Below are positions 31,222 to 42,433 of a stretch of 64,000 nucleotides of DNA, piece by piece (position 1 is the first letter of the stretch; each line of letters begins with the position of its first letter). The translations under genes and the position numbers were made by a program. The DNA comes from Molanna angustata (Eukaryota > Arthropoda > Insecta > Trichoptera > Molannidae), in contig OY754965.1 of NCBI GenBank assembly GCA_963576475.1, positions 2,887,831-2,951,830 on the forward strand, written 5' to 3'. Below the pieces are notes generated by a model. It was not told the DNA's origin and searched no databases. It worked only from the letters and a program-made list of their open reading frames with translations.

Positions 31222-33160
31222 TACATACATACCATCACGCCATGTCCCTCACGGGGTAGGCAGAGAGAACCGAACGCCACATTTTTCTATCTTGACACGC
31301 ATTCATCGCCTCCTCAACATTCATACATCGTCTTATACATGTTCGTCTGTTGTTCACGCTTCTTACATTTCCATCTTTCAAAATATCGTTTACATGGTCG
31401 TGCCATCCTTTTCTTGGGCGCCCGCGACCTCTTATTCCGTTCCTGTCAGATTTGTATATTTTCTTCGTCAGGCGTCCTTCGTTCATTCTCCCCAAGTGGC
31501 CAAACCATCTCAATGTGTTAACTTTCATTCTGTTAATTACATCTTTCTTTATCTTACATTCTTTCCTTGTATCTTCATTCCGAACTCTATCATACATCGT
31601 TCTGTTACAAATTCTTCTAAGCGATCTCATTTCAACTGCATTTATTCTGCTTTCGTGCGACTTCTGCCATGTCCAGGTCTCACTTGCATACGTCAGGGTT
31701 GGCACTACGATTGCGTTATGAATGGCAACTTTAGCGTCTTTTGATATGTTGCGATCATTCATAACTGGTCTAAGTGCTCCATTCACTCTGTTTCCTGCCA
31801 TAACTCTTCTTTCAATATCCTTATCAGGCCGTCCATTCCGTTGGAACATACTACCCAGATAGACATACTCGTCGACTTGTTCAAGCCATTCATTCTCTAC
31901 TTTTATTTGACACACTGTTCTGCTTTCACTCTTTTCAAAGACCATTACCTTTGATTTGCTGGCATTCATTTTAAGTCCGTTTTCTATGCATCCTTCATAT
32001 ACCATACTTACAAGATACTGTAACTCTTCCATACTTTCTGCTAACAATACTTTGTCGTCTGCATACATCAGATCACGTACTGTTACAGTACTCAGTTTCA
32101 GACCCTTACTTTCATACTTAAGGGCTCTTATGCAGAAATCAATGTAGAGATTAAAGAGCCAAGGGGACAACACGCACCCCTGTCTAACGCCATTATTTAT
32201 AGAGAACCAAGTTGTTGTTGTGTCGTTAACACGAACACATGCTTTGCTGTTCTCATATAATGAAGCGATTGCACGTATCAGCTTACTCTTCACTCCGTAC
32301 ATCGATAGTATATTCCATAGTTTTTCTCTTACAACTTTATCATAGGCCTTTTCAAGGTCTATAAAGGCGCAGAAAAGTTTTTGGTTTTTTCCCAAAACCT
32401 TTTCTGTGACCATACGTAAAGAAAAAATTTGGTCTATACATCCTCTGCCGCCAACAAAAGCCCCTTGAGCATCCCAAATCTTGCTCTCTGTAACCTTTCG
32501 TACTCTTTGATCCAGGATCCTTGCATACATCTTACCAACTGAGCTTAGCAAACTTATGGCTCTATAGTTTTTGCAGTCGAACTTCGATCCTTTACCTTTA
32601 TACAAAGGTACCACGACTGCATTTCTCCAGTCTGAGGGAGTGTGTCCTTCTTCCCAACATTTGTTGAAAAGAGAGAGACACCACTCCAACGTCTGTTCGC
32701 CGCCATATTTTATAAGTTCAGCTGATACACTGTCATACCCGGCAGCTTTCCCCGCTTTCGCGTGTTTTACTGCTTCAAACACTTCTTCTTGCGTTATTTC
32801 ATCCTTATCATCTTCACTTACTTGCCATGTTCTCTGACTCACGTCCCCTCTTACTCCGCTATCATACAGTTCCTCGAAATATTCTTTCCATCGCTCTTTC
32901 ACGCCATCTTCGTCCATAATTATTTTTCCATCTTTATCATTTATTTCTTTCGAAGCTTTCACAGTTCCATTTTTTCTTTTCGCTACGCCTTTCCAGAACA
33001 TTTTCATGTTTCCAGGAAAGTCGCTGGCTATTTTCAGGCTTTCTTTCTCTTTTATACCATCTTTTTCCCTTTTTACTATGTCTTTGACTACTTTCTTGCA
33101 TACTTTATAATTCTCTTTTGCTCTTTCTTCATTATTCGATCCTTTCGCGGCTAATAATTT
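31222..33160 (-). pseudogene. RTE-like LINE, 5'-truncated copy D with intact RT domain
   Basis: A continuous minus-strand frame runs from the truncation point near 33160 (first ATG at 33007) to a stop at 31235. From that ATG there are 590 codons. The RT palm is complete: CAFIDLEKAYDKV (Asp217), GVRQGCVLSPWLF (273-285) and LMYADDKVLL (Asp317, Asp318), followed by the thumb and the C-terminal region WFGHLGRMNE...GRGRPRKGWHDHVN. The upstream AP-type endonuclease is missing, so the copy could not retrotranspose alone although the RT itself looks unbroken. The 3' end is GGCGTGATGGTATGTATG with an (ATGT)n-like tail at 31202-31221. It is the reference copy for the scraps at 1.8, 15, 21, 23, 24.9, 26.4 and 48 kb. 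Clade assignment to RTE rests on the post-RT motifs and simple-repeat tail. Confidence 0.85.
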
Positions 33161-33439
33161 TTTTAATACCGATCTTAACTATTTTAGTAGTGCTTATATA
33201 TTTAGTAGTGCTGCACGTTGTCCTGTCTGGCACCACACTCGCAGGGACACGTAAGGAGCCTCCAAGTAGGAAAAGCAATCGAACACCACCATCGGAACAT
33301 CAACACCAAACACGGAAATACTTAACCAATAAAAAGCTGTTAAATTTTGGAAGGTATTTCGTATGAAAGGTCTCCTCATAGTTGTTTGGAATCGTCTGTG
33401 TCCTTTTTTTTTCAGCAACTAGCAATTCTGGATATTATT
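33161..33439. other. Spacer, includes an M7-related word
   Basis: TTTTAATACCGATCTTAACT and ATTTTAGTAGTGCTTATATA repeat the sequence at 27687-27730, at the right edge of element M7, suggesting the LINE at 31222-33160 sits in or against an M7 relative. No gene. Confidence 0.35.
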
Positions 33440-33620
33440 TTTCCGTCTTTTTTCTCAGCCTTCCTCTCTCCATTTGCGTCCACTCGTTTCTGTCTTGTGC
33501 CCTCCATATCCAGGTTATTCCAGTCAACTGGACGATGTCATCCGACCATATTTTAGGAGGTCAACCAACATAACTCTTTTCTGTTCATTGCCTACATTGG
33601 AGTATTCTGGAGCCCCAACT
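33440..33620 (-). pseudogene. RTE-like LINE C-terminal remnant
   Basis: The minus strand reads PKIWSDDIVQLTGITWIWRA, then QDRNEWTQMERG, matching the GRPPKRWSDDI...W..A.DR..W segment seen in the 57-kb copy. Flanks are decayed. Confidence 0.6.
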
Positions 33621-33897
33621 GAAGTCATCCTTTATTTTCATTTCATCAATGGATATATTAATTATAATATCTGGCACTTATCTAAAAATAATAAGATAAG
33701 TTATTTCTTTGTCCAATATTATGTAAGTGGGGAACATAAATTATTAACACATCAATGATTCTACTGTAGATAGTTGAGGTTTGAAAAAACTATTTGAACT
33801 CGTCTTCAACATCACCCACTTGACTTTCAATACTTTTGTCAATATTATTACATGTTCTTGTTTTAGTTCTTCTTATTTTGTTATTTTATTTTGTTTT

Positions 33898-34106
33898 GCT
33901 TCTCGGGCAACTAACAAATACAATGTTAAATATTAATTTAACACGAACCCAATAACAAGTTGCCATATTCTAGAGACTTACGATATTAATCGTCCCACAG
34001 ATCCAGACTGAAAACACAATTTAAAACTGTGTCTCCACCGGGACGAACCCGGGACACTTGTCTCAGCACTCAGATATCTAAACAACTGAGCCACGAAGGC
34101 CGACAT
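33898..34106 (-). mobile_element. SINE-2 copy 2
   Basis: The minus strand begins CGGCCTTCGTGGCTCAGTTG, has GGGTTCGTCCCGGTGGAGAC (B-box-like) and then TGTGTTTTCAGTCTGGATCT, ATGGCAACTTGTTATTGGGT and GTGTTAAATTAATATTTAAC. It aligns along its whole length with the copy at 24047. Confidence 0.8.
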
Positions 34107-34334
34107 TGCGTATAGGTCATTTGACATGTTTGTGAAAGTGGACTATTCTGGGTGGAGGAGATCCAATCATCATCTCTTCAAAGATCTTTTGGGTTATCTT
34201 GTGTTGTTGGTATTGTCTTTACATTTTTGATAATCATACTGCCATCCATGCGTTCGACGTGATTTCTTGAGAAGCGTCTTCTGCTACATCACCATTTTGG
34301 TATGTCCTTTCATCCGTCATTGCATTCCTGAACG

Positions 34335-34457
34335 TAAACTTGGTTTGTGGGGATGTAAACGAGGGTCTCGCTTCCTTTTATTAGGTTATGAACACCCGCA
34401 CACCTGTCGATGGTTACCCCACATTGTGAAATATGCCGTGATGATATGAATGAACGA
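34335..34457 (+). mobile_element. SINE-4 copy, 3' part
   Basis: TTCCTTTTATTAGGTTATGA, ACACCCGCACACCTGTCGAT and GGTTACCCCACATTGTGAAA, then a TATGAATGAACG tail, match the 3' half of SINE-4. The 5' half is lost or unrecognisable. Confidence 0.65.
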
Positions 34458-35469
34458 ATAAAACCTATTTATTTATTATAAAATTAAAAAGGATTGAAAT
34501 TATTTTTGTTTGTACAGATTAAAGCTTTAAAACTCCACGCATCATGCCTGTACCCACAGACCTTTAAACTATAAACTATAGATGTACCAAATTTTCCATC
34601 AATCATTTCAGCCATTGAGATAAATTGTATTGCCATTGGGATGGGAGTCGTTAAAGGCTAAATAGTAGTTTGTCTACTAGATAGATGATCATTGCCAAAT
34701 TCCCAAAGCTATTATATCGATTGGTCCAAAATCATTAATGTCAATAAGGCGACAAGTTCTACCACAATTGATTATTATGAGATACTATCGATGATAAATC
34801 AATATATTATTATGTTTAAAACCAATGAAGAATCACAGATGAACCAGGAAACAATAAATATCCAGTGTCAATGTATTCTGCGGTAGTGCCAAATTTATAA
34901 ACAATTCTCAAACTATTCCACGAATTTGTCGACAATACAATGAAAGATTTAGTGACATTGACGTATTTTTCCATTCCCATAACAAGTTCTGAAAGAGGGT
35001 TAGATGTGAACAGATATCTGACTGACATGCATGTGTTGTGGCATACCATCGATTGTTCTACCTCTCACTTTACTTTCCTTCTTCTACTCCTATAGTTCCT
35101 CCTCCATCTTTGCTACGGTTTGCCATAAACTTGTTGTTTTCAGTTTTTCATGTTTATATATTTTTAATCCTCACTACCCCAAGTGGATAGTATGGTGAGT
35201 TATGAATTCGCAATTATAGGGTTATATTTTTATAAAATTATTTTTCTTTGTTAAAAATTTGTGAATCAATATTTTTTTTAATTGCATAGAGGCACCAAGA
35301 AAGGAACCGTTTAGCCCATACTGAAATAAAATAGTAAATTTTGATTACAAGGATTGTTGAACAAATTTTTATACCCTAACACCTTTTTTTTTATTCAAAT
35401 CATAACAAAATATACGAAAATACTAATTTTATACATTATAATATATAATTTACAATATCACCCCACTAT
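34458..35469. other. AT-rich spacer with an element Y end
   Basis: At 35161-35222, TTAATCCTCACTACCCCAAG and GTTATGAATTCGCAATTATA match the complemented right end of element Y (at 50.8 kb). Open frames at 34692-34886 and 34816-35049 overlap on opposite strands and carry no domain I recognise. Confidence 0.4.
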
Positions 35470-35736
35470 ATTTTTAATTGCATATACGCAAACATTGGAT
35501 TTATTTCCCTGTCGGGAGTCAAATGATATTTTTACTGACAAACTTTTAATATCTCAATAGAGATGAAGTTGGGATATTATAGAAGAATCAGGAATTTAAG
35601 GCACCTACAGGGCTTTCGACCTGTTATCGGCTGGTTCACGTGATCACTTTATGCGCTTGCGCAACGTTCACCAATTATGCCTTCTTATTGAGTTCCCTTA
35701 TCAATGTTTTTGCGTATATGCAATTAAAAAAAATAC
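35470..35736 (+). mobile_element. MITE-W copy 3, complete
   Basis: Terminal inverted repeats of about 27 bp: TTTTTAATTGCATATACGCA at the left and TGCGTATATGCAATTAAAAA at the right, each with CATTG next to it. The body has TTCCCTGTCGGGAGTC, ATCTCAATAGAGATGAAG, GGCACCTACAGGGCTTTCG, GCGCTTGCGCAACGTTCA and TTATTGAGTTCCCTTATC. There is no coding frame. This copy defines the element; the other copies are partial. Confidence 0.75.
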
Positions 35737-35847
35737 ATACTGATTGGTACAGGTCGTAAGCCCTGTAGGTGGCTTGAGTTCCTGGTTCTTCTATAATATC
35801 CCAACTTCGTCTCTATTGAGATATTAAAAGTTTGTCAGTAAAAAAAT
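35737..35847 (-). mobile_element. MITE-W copy 4, inverted partial
   Basis: TACAGGTCGTAAGCCCTGTA, GTTCCTGGTTCTTCTATAAT and ATCCCAACTTCGTCTCTATT are the complement of the first half of the adjacent copy 3. The pair forms a large inverted repeat (35529-35606 against 35748-35843). Confidence 0.75.
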
Positions 35848-35860
35848 GTGTTTAAGTGTT

Positions 35861-38800
35861 ACTTACTTTACTTTTTGTATGGCTACGGCTTTTCCTGCGC
35901 CTTTGGCTGCGTCATTGAGTAGTTCCCTTCTACACTCTTGGCTCCCGTTCGGCCAGCCACTTCACAGCTTCTGGAGTCGCCCTAGGGATGTCCATCCAGT
36001 CTCCCTCATACCTCCGTATCGGGACTCCTCTACTAGATGCTGGATAGTTTGGCTTCTTGCTCCACAGTCACATTCCGGAGAATCCCTTTTTCCCCATTTC
36101 CACATTTGGTAGTTACATCGTCCTTGACCTGTACGAATTCTGTTTTGCTGAATCCAAACTTTTCGGGGAAGGTTATAACCTGGGACCCTTTCGTTAGGGT
36201 CTAGAATAATATGTTTGTTTAATACCAGGTCTGAATCATTCCACCTCTCTTTCCATGCTCTAGGCAAGTTGAATTCGCCGAGTAGCTTCGACCAAACAGG
36301 CTTTCTGGACTTCAGTCGTTGTCTTGGTGGACGGAATATATCTTGAAATGCGGGAATTGCGGGATTCTTTTCAATCTTGGCAAGTTCTCTAGCTGTAGCC
36401 TGGCTCCTGCGCAAATCAGGAGGAGCATTGTTCGAAAGCACAGGGTGCCACGGGAGTGCAGTTGGCCTTACGCATCCGGTGATTGTCCTCATTGTTTTAT
36501 TTAATTCGGCATCAAGGGTTTTGCAATGGACGCTTCTCTCCCACACTGGTGCGCAGTACTCCGCCGCACTATAAACGAGAGCAACCGCTGATGTACGCAG
36601 CACTTCAGCAGTGCTGCCCCAAGTTGTTCCGGTGAGCTTCATAATTATGTTGTTCTTAGCTTTCACTTTGTTTTTTAACGCTTGCAAGTGTGGACCGTAA
36701 GTTAGTGACCTATCAAGTTTTACTCCGAGATACCTAGGATTGCGGTCGTTTGGGACAATTTCGTCACACATGAAAATATTTAGTTCCCTGTCTGCTTGTT
36801 GGTTGTTAAGGTGCAGAGTTGTCGCAACTGTCTTTCTAGGGTTCGGCTTCAGGTGCCATTTCTCGAAGTATTTTTGCATAATCTGTAGGTCAGTATTTAG
36901 AACGGGTTCCAATTCATCAAAGGTTTTTGCATGTGCCACGATCGCTATATCATCTGCATAAATAAACTTTCTTGACTTGGTTTTTGGGATATCTGCTGTA
37001 TACATGTTGAAGAGCATTGGGGATAAAACTGACCCCTGAGGTAATCCATTTTGGAGTATTCTCTTTCTACTGACCTCTCCCCTTAAGAAAACTCTGATGC
37101 TCCTGTTCGACAGCATATTGTTTAAGAGGGTTATAAATGCTTTGCTCTTAATCATACCCAATGTCTTTAGCAGAAGGCCTCCTTTCCATACCGTGTCATA
37201 GGCCGCTGTCAAATCCAGCAAGACTAATCCAGTCTTTTCTCCTTTTTGGAAACCATTTTCAATGTGGGTAGTCAGTGCCAGTACTTGTTCGCAGGTGCTT
37301 CGACCTTCACGGAAACCGGCCTGTTCCACTGGGAGGTGAGGTTCCACGAGCGGGGCCATTCTATCCGCTAAGATTCTCTCAAACAATTTATACACAACTG
37401 AGAGTAAGGCTATAGGTCTGTAATTTTTTGGGTCATCTGCGGTTTTTCCGGGTTTCAGGATTGCTATGACCTTAGTTTGTCGCCACGATTTTGGTATCTT
37501 TCCAGTAAGTATCACTCGGGTAAAAAAGGTTCCAATCCAAGCCACTGCTCTCCCTCCTAGATGTTTAAGGAACTCTGGCAGAATACCATCTATGCCTGCT
37601 GCCTTTCCACATTTCATCTTTCCCATTGCCCTATTCACTTCTTCAGCTGTCACCTCGCTAGTTATAAGGTGGGAATCAGGACACGCATCTAGTTCCTTTT
37701 TCAGATGTTTTTTCAAGTGCTTGCTTTGAATTTTTGAGGGTTTAATGTTTAAGGTTTCGAAGATATTATTTGCTATCTGATTTGGTGTCACGGCGGGTTC
37801 TCTTTTCGCTGGAGGGGCAGCACCCAGTTTTCTCAGCAGGGACCAGCTCTTTCGGCTAGAGTGTGTGAAGTCCAGTGACTCTACGCTCTCGGTCCATCTC
37901 CTCTTTCTCTCCTCGTCAAGCAGGCGTACGAGATTATTTGCCTCCGTCTCATCGCCGGTACCCTCGTATCTTCGTAGCGTCTCCTCGCACTCCCTGTTCC
38001 ATCCCGGAATATATGACTTTCGATGTCCTCTGGGGATCGATCTTTGTGCCGCTACCCTCAGTAATCTTTCAAATCGTGTGTAGTTTTCTATACTGGGTTT
38101 AATCCTGTTTATTGTCTTCTCTATGCAATCTGAGTAATTTTTCCAGTTTGCCTTTTTTAAGTTCCACCTAGGCAAGTGTGGTTGATCTAAAACTGGAATA
38201 TGCAGGCCGATGCTTATTATCACTGGGAGGTGTTGGCTTCTGGGAAATCCCTTTAGGATGGCTTTGGTGGACATCACAGGTATGCCTTCACTGTTAGTTG
38301 TAACAAAACAGAGGTCAGGTGATGTTGTTGTACCCCATCGAGCAGATCGAAATGTGCCTCCCTGTTTCGAGTCGTAGAGAAGATGTAGGTTGTTTTCTGA
38401 GGACCAATCGCTAAGCACCTCTCCGTCCGCATCATCGTCCGTATAACCCCATTGGGTGCATCGGGAATTAAAATCCCCAATGTACACAGACGGATGTGGG
38501 CATGATTTCAGTACAGCCTGTGTCCAATTTTTTGACGGGGGCTTATACACGTTCACCACATAAAGGCCACCAACCTTGGTAGTTATTGAGAACTCATCCT
38601 CATCCACTGCATAGGCTTCTGACTCCAGTTCAAGCTTCACATAGGTTGCAATACCATGTTTTTTATGGCATTTGCAGTGTATGAGGGCAAAACCTGGTAC
38701 CACCAATTTGCGCGTTTCTTCTTCTGGGATGTGAGTCTCCTGGATAGTCAAAATATCCACCTGTTCCATCATTTTTCCCAGGATCTCCGCCTTTGCTCCG

Positions 38801-39166
38801 GTCATACCCTCAACGTTAATTTGTCCTATTTTAAGTTTTATCACCGATTTATGCAGTTCGTCAGTATTTGTAATTGTAGAAGGTTTAAATTTAAATTTTT
38901 CTCCCTTGGGGGGGTCGTCAGGATGGTCTTTAGAAAGACCTTTTTTGCCGAAATGGCCGTGAGGTCCGCAGACGTACGGCCGCCGGTTTTGTGCTATTTC
39001 GTTTCGTGCAATTTTCTTTTTATTTCTCATTTTGTTTTAGTTTTCTAAGATTTTGAAGAAGAAAAAAAAAATTAGATATTCGTTTTCCTTTTGTTTCTAT
39101 CCCTTTCAGGGCACTACTTACAGGGGAGACCACGAGAAGGTATAGCACATCCTCCCCCAGTCCCCC
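35861..39166 (-). mobile_element. Jockey-like LINE insertion with 12-bp TSD
   Basis: The insertion is bounded by the direct repeat TGTTTAAGTGTT at 35849-35860 and 39167-39178. The minus strand starts GGGGGACTGGGGGAGGATG, has about 135 bp before the ORF2 ATG, one long ORF2, and ends in an AAAGTAAAGTAAGTAA tail. There is no ORF1 (gag-like) gene, so the copy is probably 5'-truncated just before ORF2. It is inserted between an inverted MITE-W and an element Z tail. Confidence 0.85.
35930..39030 (-). CDS. Jockey-like ORF2: AP endonuclease and reverse transcriptase
   Basis: The ORF2 polyprotein of a non-LTR retrotransposon nicks target DNA and reverse-transcribes its RNA on the nick. The frame from the ATG at 39030 is open for 1022 codons to a stop at 35962. 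The AP-type endonuclease spans about residues 66-275, with INVEGM, QETH (97-100) and YIGDFNSR (183-190); the usual SDH box reads SQH (265-267). RT spans about 465-740: NYRPIALLSVVYKLFERIL, LVLLDLTAAYD (Asp606), NGLPQGSVLSP (661-671) and FIYADDIAIV (Asp693, Asp694). The C-terminus has the start of a zinc knuckle (Cys987, Cys989, His998). One base appears lost near 36022-36025, exactly where the last knuckle Cys is expected; the shifted frame stays open to a stop at 35930 and reads like the normal family end. Family is jockey-superfamily; the exact clade is uncertain. Confidence 0.88.
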
Positions 39167-39169
39167 TGT

Positions 39170-39262
39170 TTAAGTGTTTATAGTTTGGTACGTATTCTAC
39201 AATTATACATACTATCGCCATCGACAGTTGGATCTCATGTGTTACATGCAACTAGTTTAAAT
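39170..39262 (+). mobile_element. Element Z right-end fragment
   Basis: GTTTATAGTTTGGTACGTAT, ATACTATCGCCATCGACAGT and TGGATCTCATGTGTTACATG match the right ends of element Z at 45.3 and 61.7 kb. The left part is missing, cut at the MITE-W / LINE junction. Confidence 0.65.
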
Positions 39263-40102
39263 AAAAAAAAGTGACGAGTGTCTTGTCCGTCTAATCGGTA
39301 TGTTTATTTTTATTTTGTTCATGGCAGTCATATAATAATCAATATTGTTATTTGATCATACATAAACATCAAATCATTGTTTATACGCCTTATATAAAGT
39401 TGTTGTTAAAACATATTATTGTTGATTCCAAATTTATAACGTAGGTATTTCATAAATAACTTTTGTATTCGCTCAATACCATCAATTTTTATATTATACT
39501 GCGGGTTCCACACAACAGACGAAAACTCCAGTTGACTTCTGGCTATTCCATAGTAAAACATACATATTGTTTAAATAGGTTGCAAGTTCTCATTAAAAAA
39601 CCTAACATTTATAAGCTTTTAGACATATATTTTAAATGTGGATACTGAAAGACATTTTACTGTCCAAAGTAACTCAAAAATCTTTGCATTCTGTTCTATC
39701 ATTTTTAATTATGTTCATAAAATTTAATGACTTAATTTTAATTTATTATTATCCATACATTGAGACACGTGAGGTATAAATCATAATATGAGTTTCTAGT
39801 GGTCGATGTTTCCCCCCACTCCCCACCCTACCTCTCTCCTTTCCAATCCTGTTTTCATAATTTATTATTAATAAATGTGTATGTAATATATTATAGAATA
39901 CTAGGTATAATTGGCAACATAAAAATTATCTCTGTAGGTATGTTTGTATAAATCTTTATTGTATTGCTGTTGTATTCTATAAAATAAATAAATAAATAAA
40001 TGATTCCGAATTATTACAGGAGGATTCACCAATGTCTAAAATAAAAATATTAAATTCTCATTTTTTTGTGAAAATATTAAATAAGTATTGTTATTAAATT
40101 AG
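39263..40102. other. AT-rich spacer, possible LINE 3' UTR
   Basis: It ends with TTCTATAAAATAAATAAATA at about 39975-40000, like a LINE or SINE tail on the plus strand, but no coding motif precedes it. No gene is supported. Confidence 0.35.
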
Positions 40103-40250
40103 TATTTGACTACGGTTCAACAGGTATGACTCGAACCACCTGAGAAGATCACCATGTATACCAACGTCTCCAAGCTTGTCGACCAGTAGAAAATGGTCAA
40201 ATTTGTCAAATGCCGCAGAGTAGTCAGTATAAATGGCGTCGGTTTGTATA
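40103..40250 (-). pseudogene. Jockey-type RT core fragment
   Basis: Minus-strand translation reads TDAIYTDYSAAFDKFDHFLL, then KLGDVGIHGDLLRWFESYLL and NRSQ. This is the first catalytic-Asp block of the RT palm (YTDYSAAFD). It is only about 49 codons long, with no YADD box. Confidence 0.75.
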
Positions 40251-40945
40251 ATATATTATTTATTTATTTATATAATTTATGTACATGTGTACAAAGGCAG
40301 GTTTATTGTCATAAGGCAATTTCTTCCAACCAACCCGAGCAACGTGAAGTCTCTTAGTTAAATTGGTACAGTACTAATTAAGTGAGAAATAAATTGATAA
40401 AAAATAACATAAAAGAGTAAGAAATATAAAAAAAATTACATAGAGAAAGAAATGAAAAGAGAGTTTTAAAATAAAAGAATAATAATATTACATATAGAAT
40501 TAACAAAAACACACAAGTTTGATGTAGTGAAACCAAGACAACATCAAAACACACAAGTTTGATGTAGTGAAACCAAGACAACATCAAAACACACAAGTTT
40601 GATGTAGTGAAACCAAGACAACATCAAAACACACAAGTTTGATGTAGTGAAACCAAGACAACATCAAAACACACAAGTTTGATGTAGTGAAACCAAGACA
40701 ACATCAAAACACACAAGTTTGATGTAGTGAAACCAAGACAACATCAAAACACACAAGTTTGATGTAGTGAAACCAAGACAACATCAAAACACACAAGTTT
40801 GATGTAGTTAAACCAAGACAACATCAAAACACACAAGTTTGATGTAGTGAAACCAAGACAACATCAAAATCGTTCAGCAATATATTATTATAAAATTCAT
40901 TCATCTTCGTACGAAGACCATATACGTTCTGGTAAAAAATAATTA
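40251..40945 (-). mobile_element. Internally deleted LINE derivative: endonuclease start plus LINE tail
   Basis: The minus strand from about 40940 reads IIFYQNVYGLRTKMNEFYNN, then ILLNDFD, which is the very start of a jockey/CR1-type endonuclease domain. It runs straight into nine copies of a 40-bp repeat. After AT-rich sequence the 3' end has GGTTGGTTGGAAGAAATTGC, CTTATGACAATAAACCTGCC and an (AAATA)n tail, the common ATTGCC-type LINE/SINE 3' end. The rest of the endonuclease and the whole RT are absent, so this is a non-autonomous, internally deleted LINE. Whether it moved in this form is unknown. Confidence 0.6.
40511..40870 (+). repeat. 40-bp tandem repeat, 9 units
   Basis: The unit is ACACAAGTTTGATGTAGTGA followed by AACCAAGACAACATCAAAAC. 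Starts are every 40 bp from 40511 to 40831. The only difference noticed is GTAGTTAAACC in the eighth unit. It lies within the LINE derivative, beginning just where the endonuclease frame leaves off. Confidence 0.95.
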
Positions 40946-41188
40946 ACTAGCCTGCCATAAAACATTAAAACCAAGATTAATATAGATTAATTTTTATATT
41001 AAAAATTAGTAAACACTCAGTAGTCCACTGTAATTAATCCATCTAGTGCGGAATACCCTTGTGTGTGGTAGATATAGTTATAACTACCAGAGTGGTGTAC
41101 TAAAATAAAGCACGTAGACAGTGTTTTTCTGTATTTGTGCGTTGTTCGCAATGAGTACCTATTATTTAACTAATAGTAGGTATTGAAG

Positions 41189-41350
41189 AGAAACTACGAT
41201 GGATGGATGGAGTCGAGAGGGACCTTCAGATAGCCGGTGTGCGGAATTGGAGAGAAAAGGCGAAGGATAGGATGCAATGGAGACGATTCCTTGAGGAGGC
41301 CAAGGCCCATCCTGGGCTATGGAGCCACTGATGATGATGATGATGATTGA
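41189..41350 (+). pseudogene. RTE-like LINE last segment with (GAT)n tail
   Basis: Translation: KLRWMDGVERDLQIAGVRNW, then REKAKDRMQWRRFLEEAKAH and PGLWSH, stop, followed by TGATGATGATGATGATTG. It is the end of an RTE-like polyprotein; everything upstream is gone. Confidence 0.75.
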
Positions 41351-41639
41351 AAAGAACTGTCGGTTGTGTGACAGGAAAAAGGCAGGGAAAGGGAATATTA
41401 TAATAAAAGAATAACATTAATTAAAGGTAATAGGTAATTTGGCAAAATTTGAAACGTACCTATACCGGACCCGAGAATTGGTTTTTTCTTATGAAAATCT
41501 TTCCATCACGGACCCACAAAAACTCGTGATTAAAATCCTTATTAACGTCTGTTGTCTGGAGCCCCTAAGGTTTAAGGTGCTTTCAGTAAAGTCCGAACCG
41601 AGGGATCAACTCCGTTTGGTCCAGAATTGATTCTTGACT

Positions 41640-41908
41640 CCTGAAGGACTCGCGAGGTCGACGGTTCGAATCCGGGCGGGGCACGCACCTCTGGATTTAA
41701 AAAAAAAATCTTGTGCGGATTTATATCACTAGCTATGTGTAGCCATGATCCAATTTGTCTGGTTCCCCTTTCTAAGGGTTACGAAGGTCAGATGGTAGTC
41801 GCTTCAATGTAATAACCAGACTCGCCAATTCCAGGATCATGGTCAAAGCGTACTCCGATAGAAACGGGATAAAAGCGCTAAGAGGAAAGAAGAAGATACG
41901 CGTGTTAT
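41640..41908 (+). mobile_element. SINE-3 copy 2
   Basis: It has the head GACTCGCGAGGTCGACGGTT and CGAATCCGGGCGGGGCACG, the body AGCCATGATCCAATTTGTCT, GGTTACGAAGGTCAGATGG and GATAGAAACGGGATAAAAGC, and ends GGAAAGAAGAAG. It aligns with the complement of 8142-8426. The first part of the tRNA-like head (A box) is missing. Confidence 0.75.
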
Positions 41909-42087
41909 ACAAAATCGTCTCGCGTGTCACCTGTGGCACGCGTGCCATAGGTTCGCCATCCCTGCTTTATTGATTTCATATATATAATTCTCAAAGTTTG
42001 ATTGGGAATTTCACATCAATCCTTTAATCAATTTTCCGAGGTATGTGATTTAAAAACTACGTTGATTGGTTGTATTATAATACTCTC

Positions 42088-42367
42088 CACATTGGAGTCA
42101 CAATGTGGGTTGACCAGCTACAAGTGTGCGGGTGTGCACTACCTTATAAAAGGAAGCACGATGCATGCGTGTACACACACAAATATAGACAAGTCTAGGA
42201 TCACCTAAAAAGGCAACGAGAATGGGTGGTGAACCTCATTGCTGAACAATGTGAGATGTTATTGTTACCTGTTGTATTTTAGACTACCCGCCTTAAAGGA
42301 CACATGAAAACGGCGATAATAAACAAGAGAGGAAGCACTATTCATAATAGATACCTCATAGTTAAAT
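42088..42367 (-). mobile_element. SINE-4 copy, older
   Basis: AATGTGGGTTGACCAGCTAC, GTGTGCGGGTGTGCACTACC, TTATAAAAGGAAGCACGATG and AATGGGTGGTGAACCTCATT match the 25-kb and 63-kb copies with more substitutions. The simple-repeat tail is lost. Confidence 0.7.
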
Positions 42368-42433
42368 ATGAAATGATATGATGACTCAGTTGATTAGGTA
42401 TCTGACTGCTGACCAAAAGTTTGGGGTTCGATT

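Noticed and set aside
35845..36112. Host genes on the plus strand across the large LINE
   Set aside because: All plus-strand frames between 35.8 and 39.0 kb are antisense shadows of the LINE reading frame.
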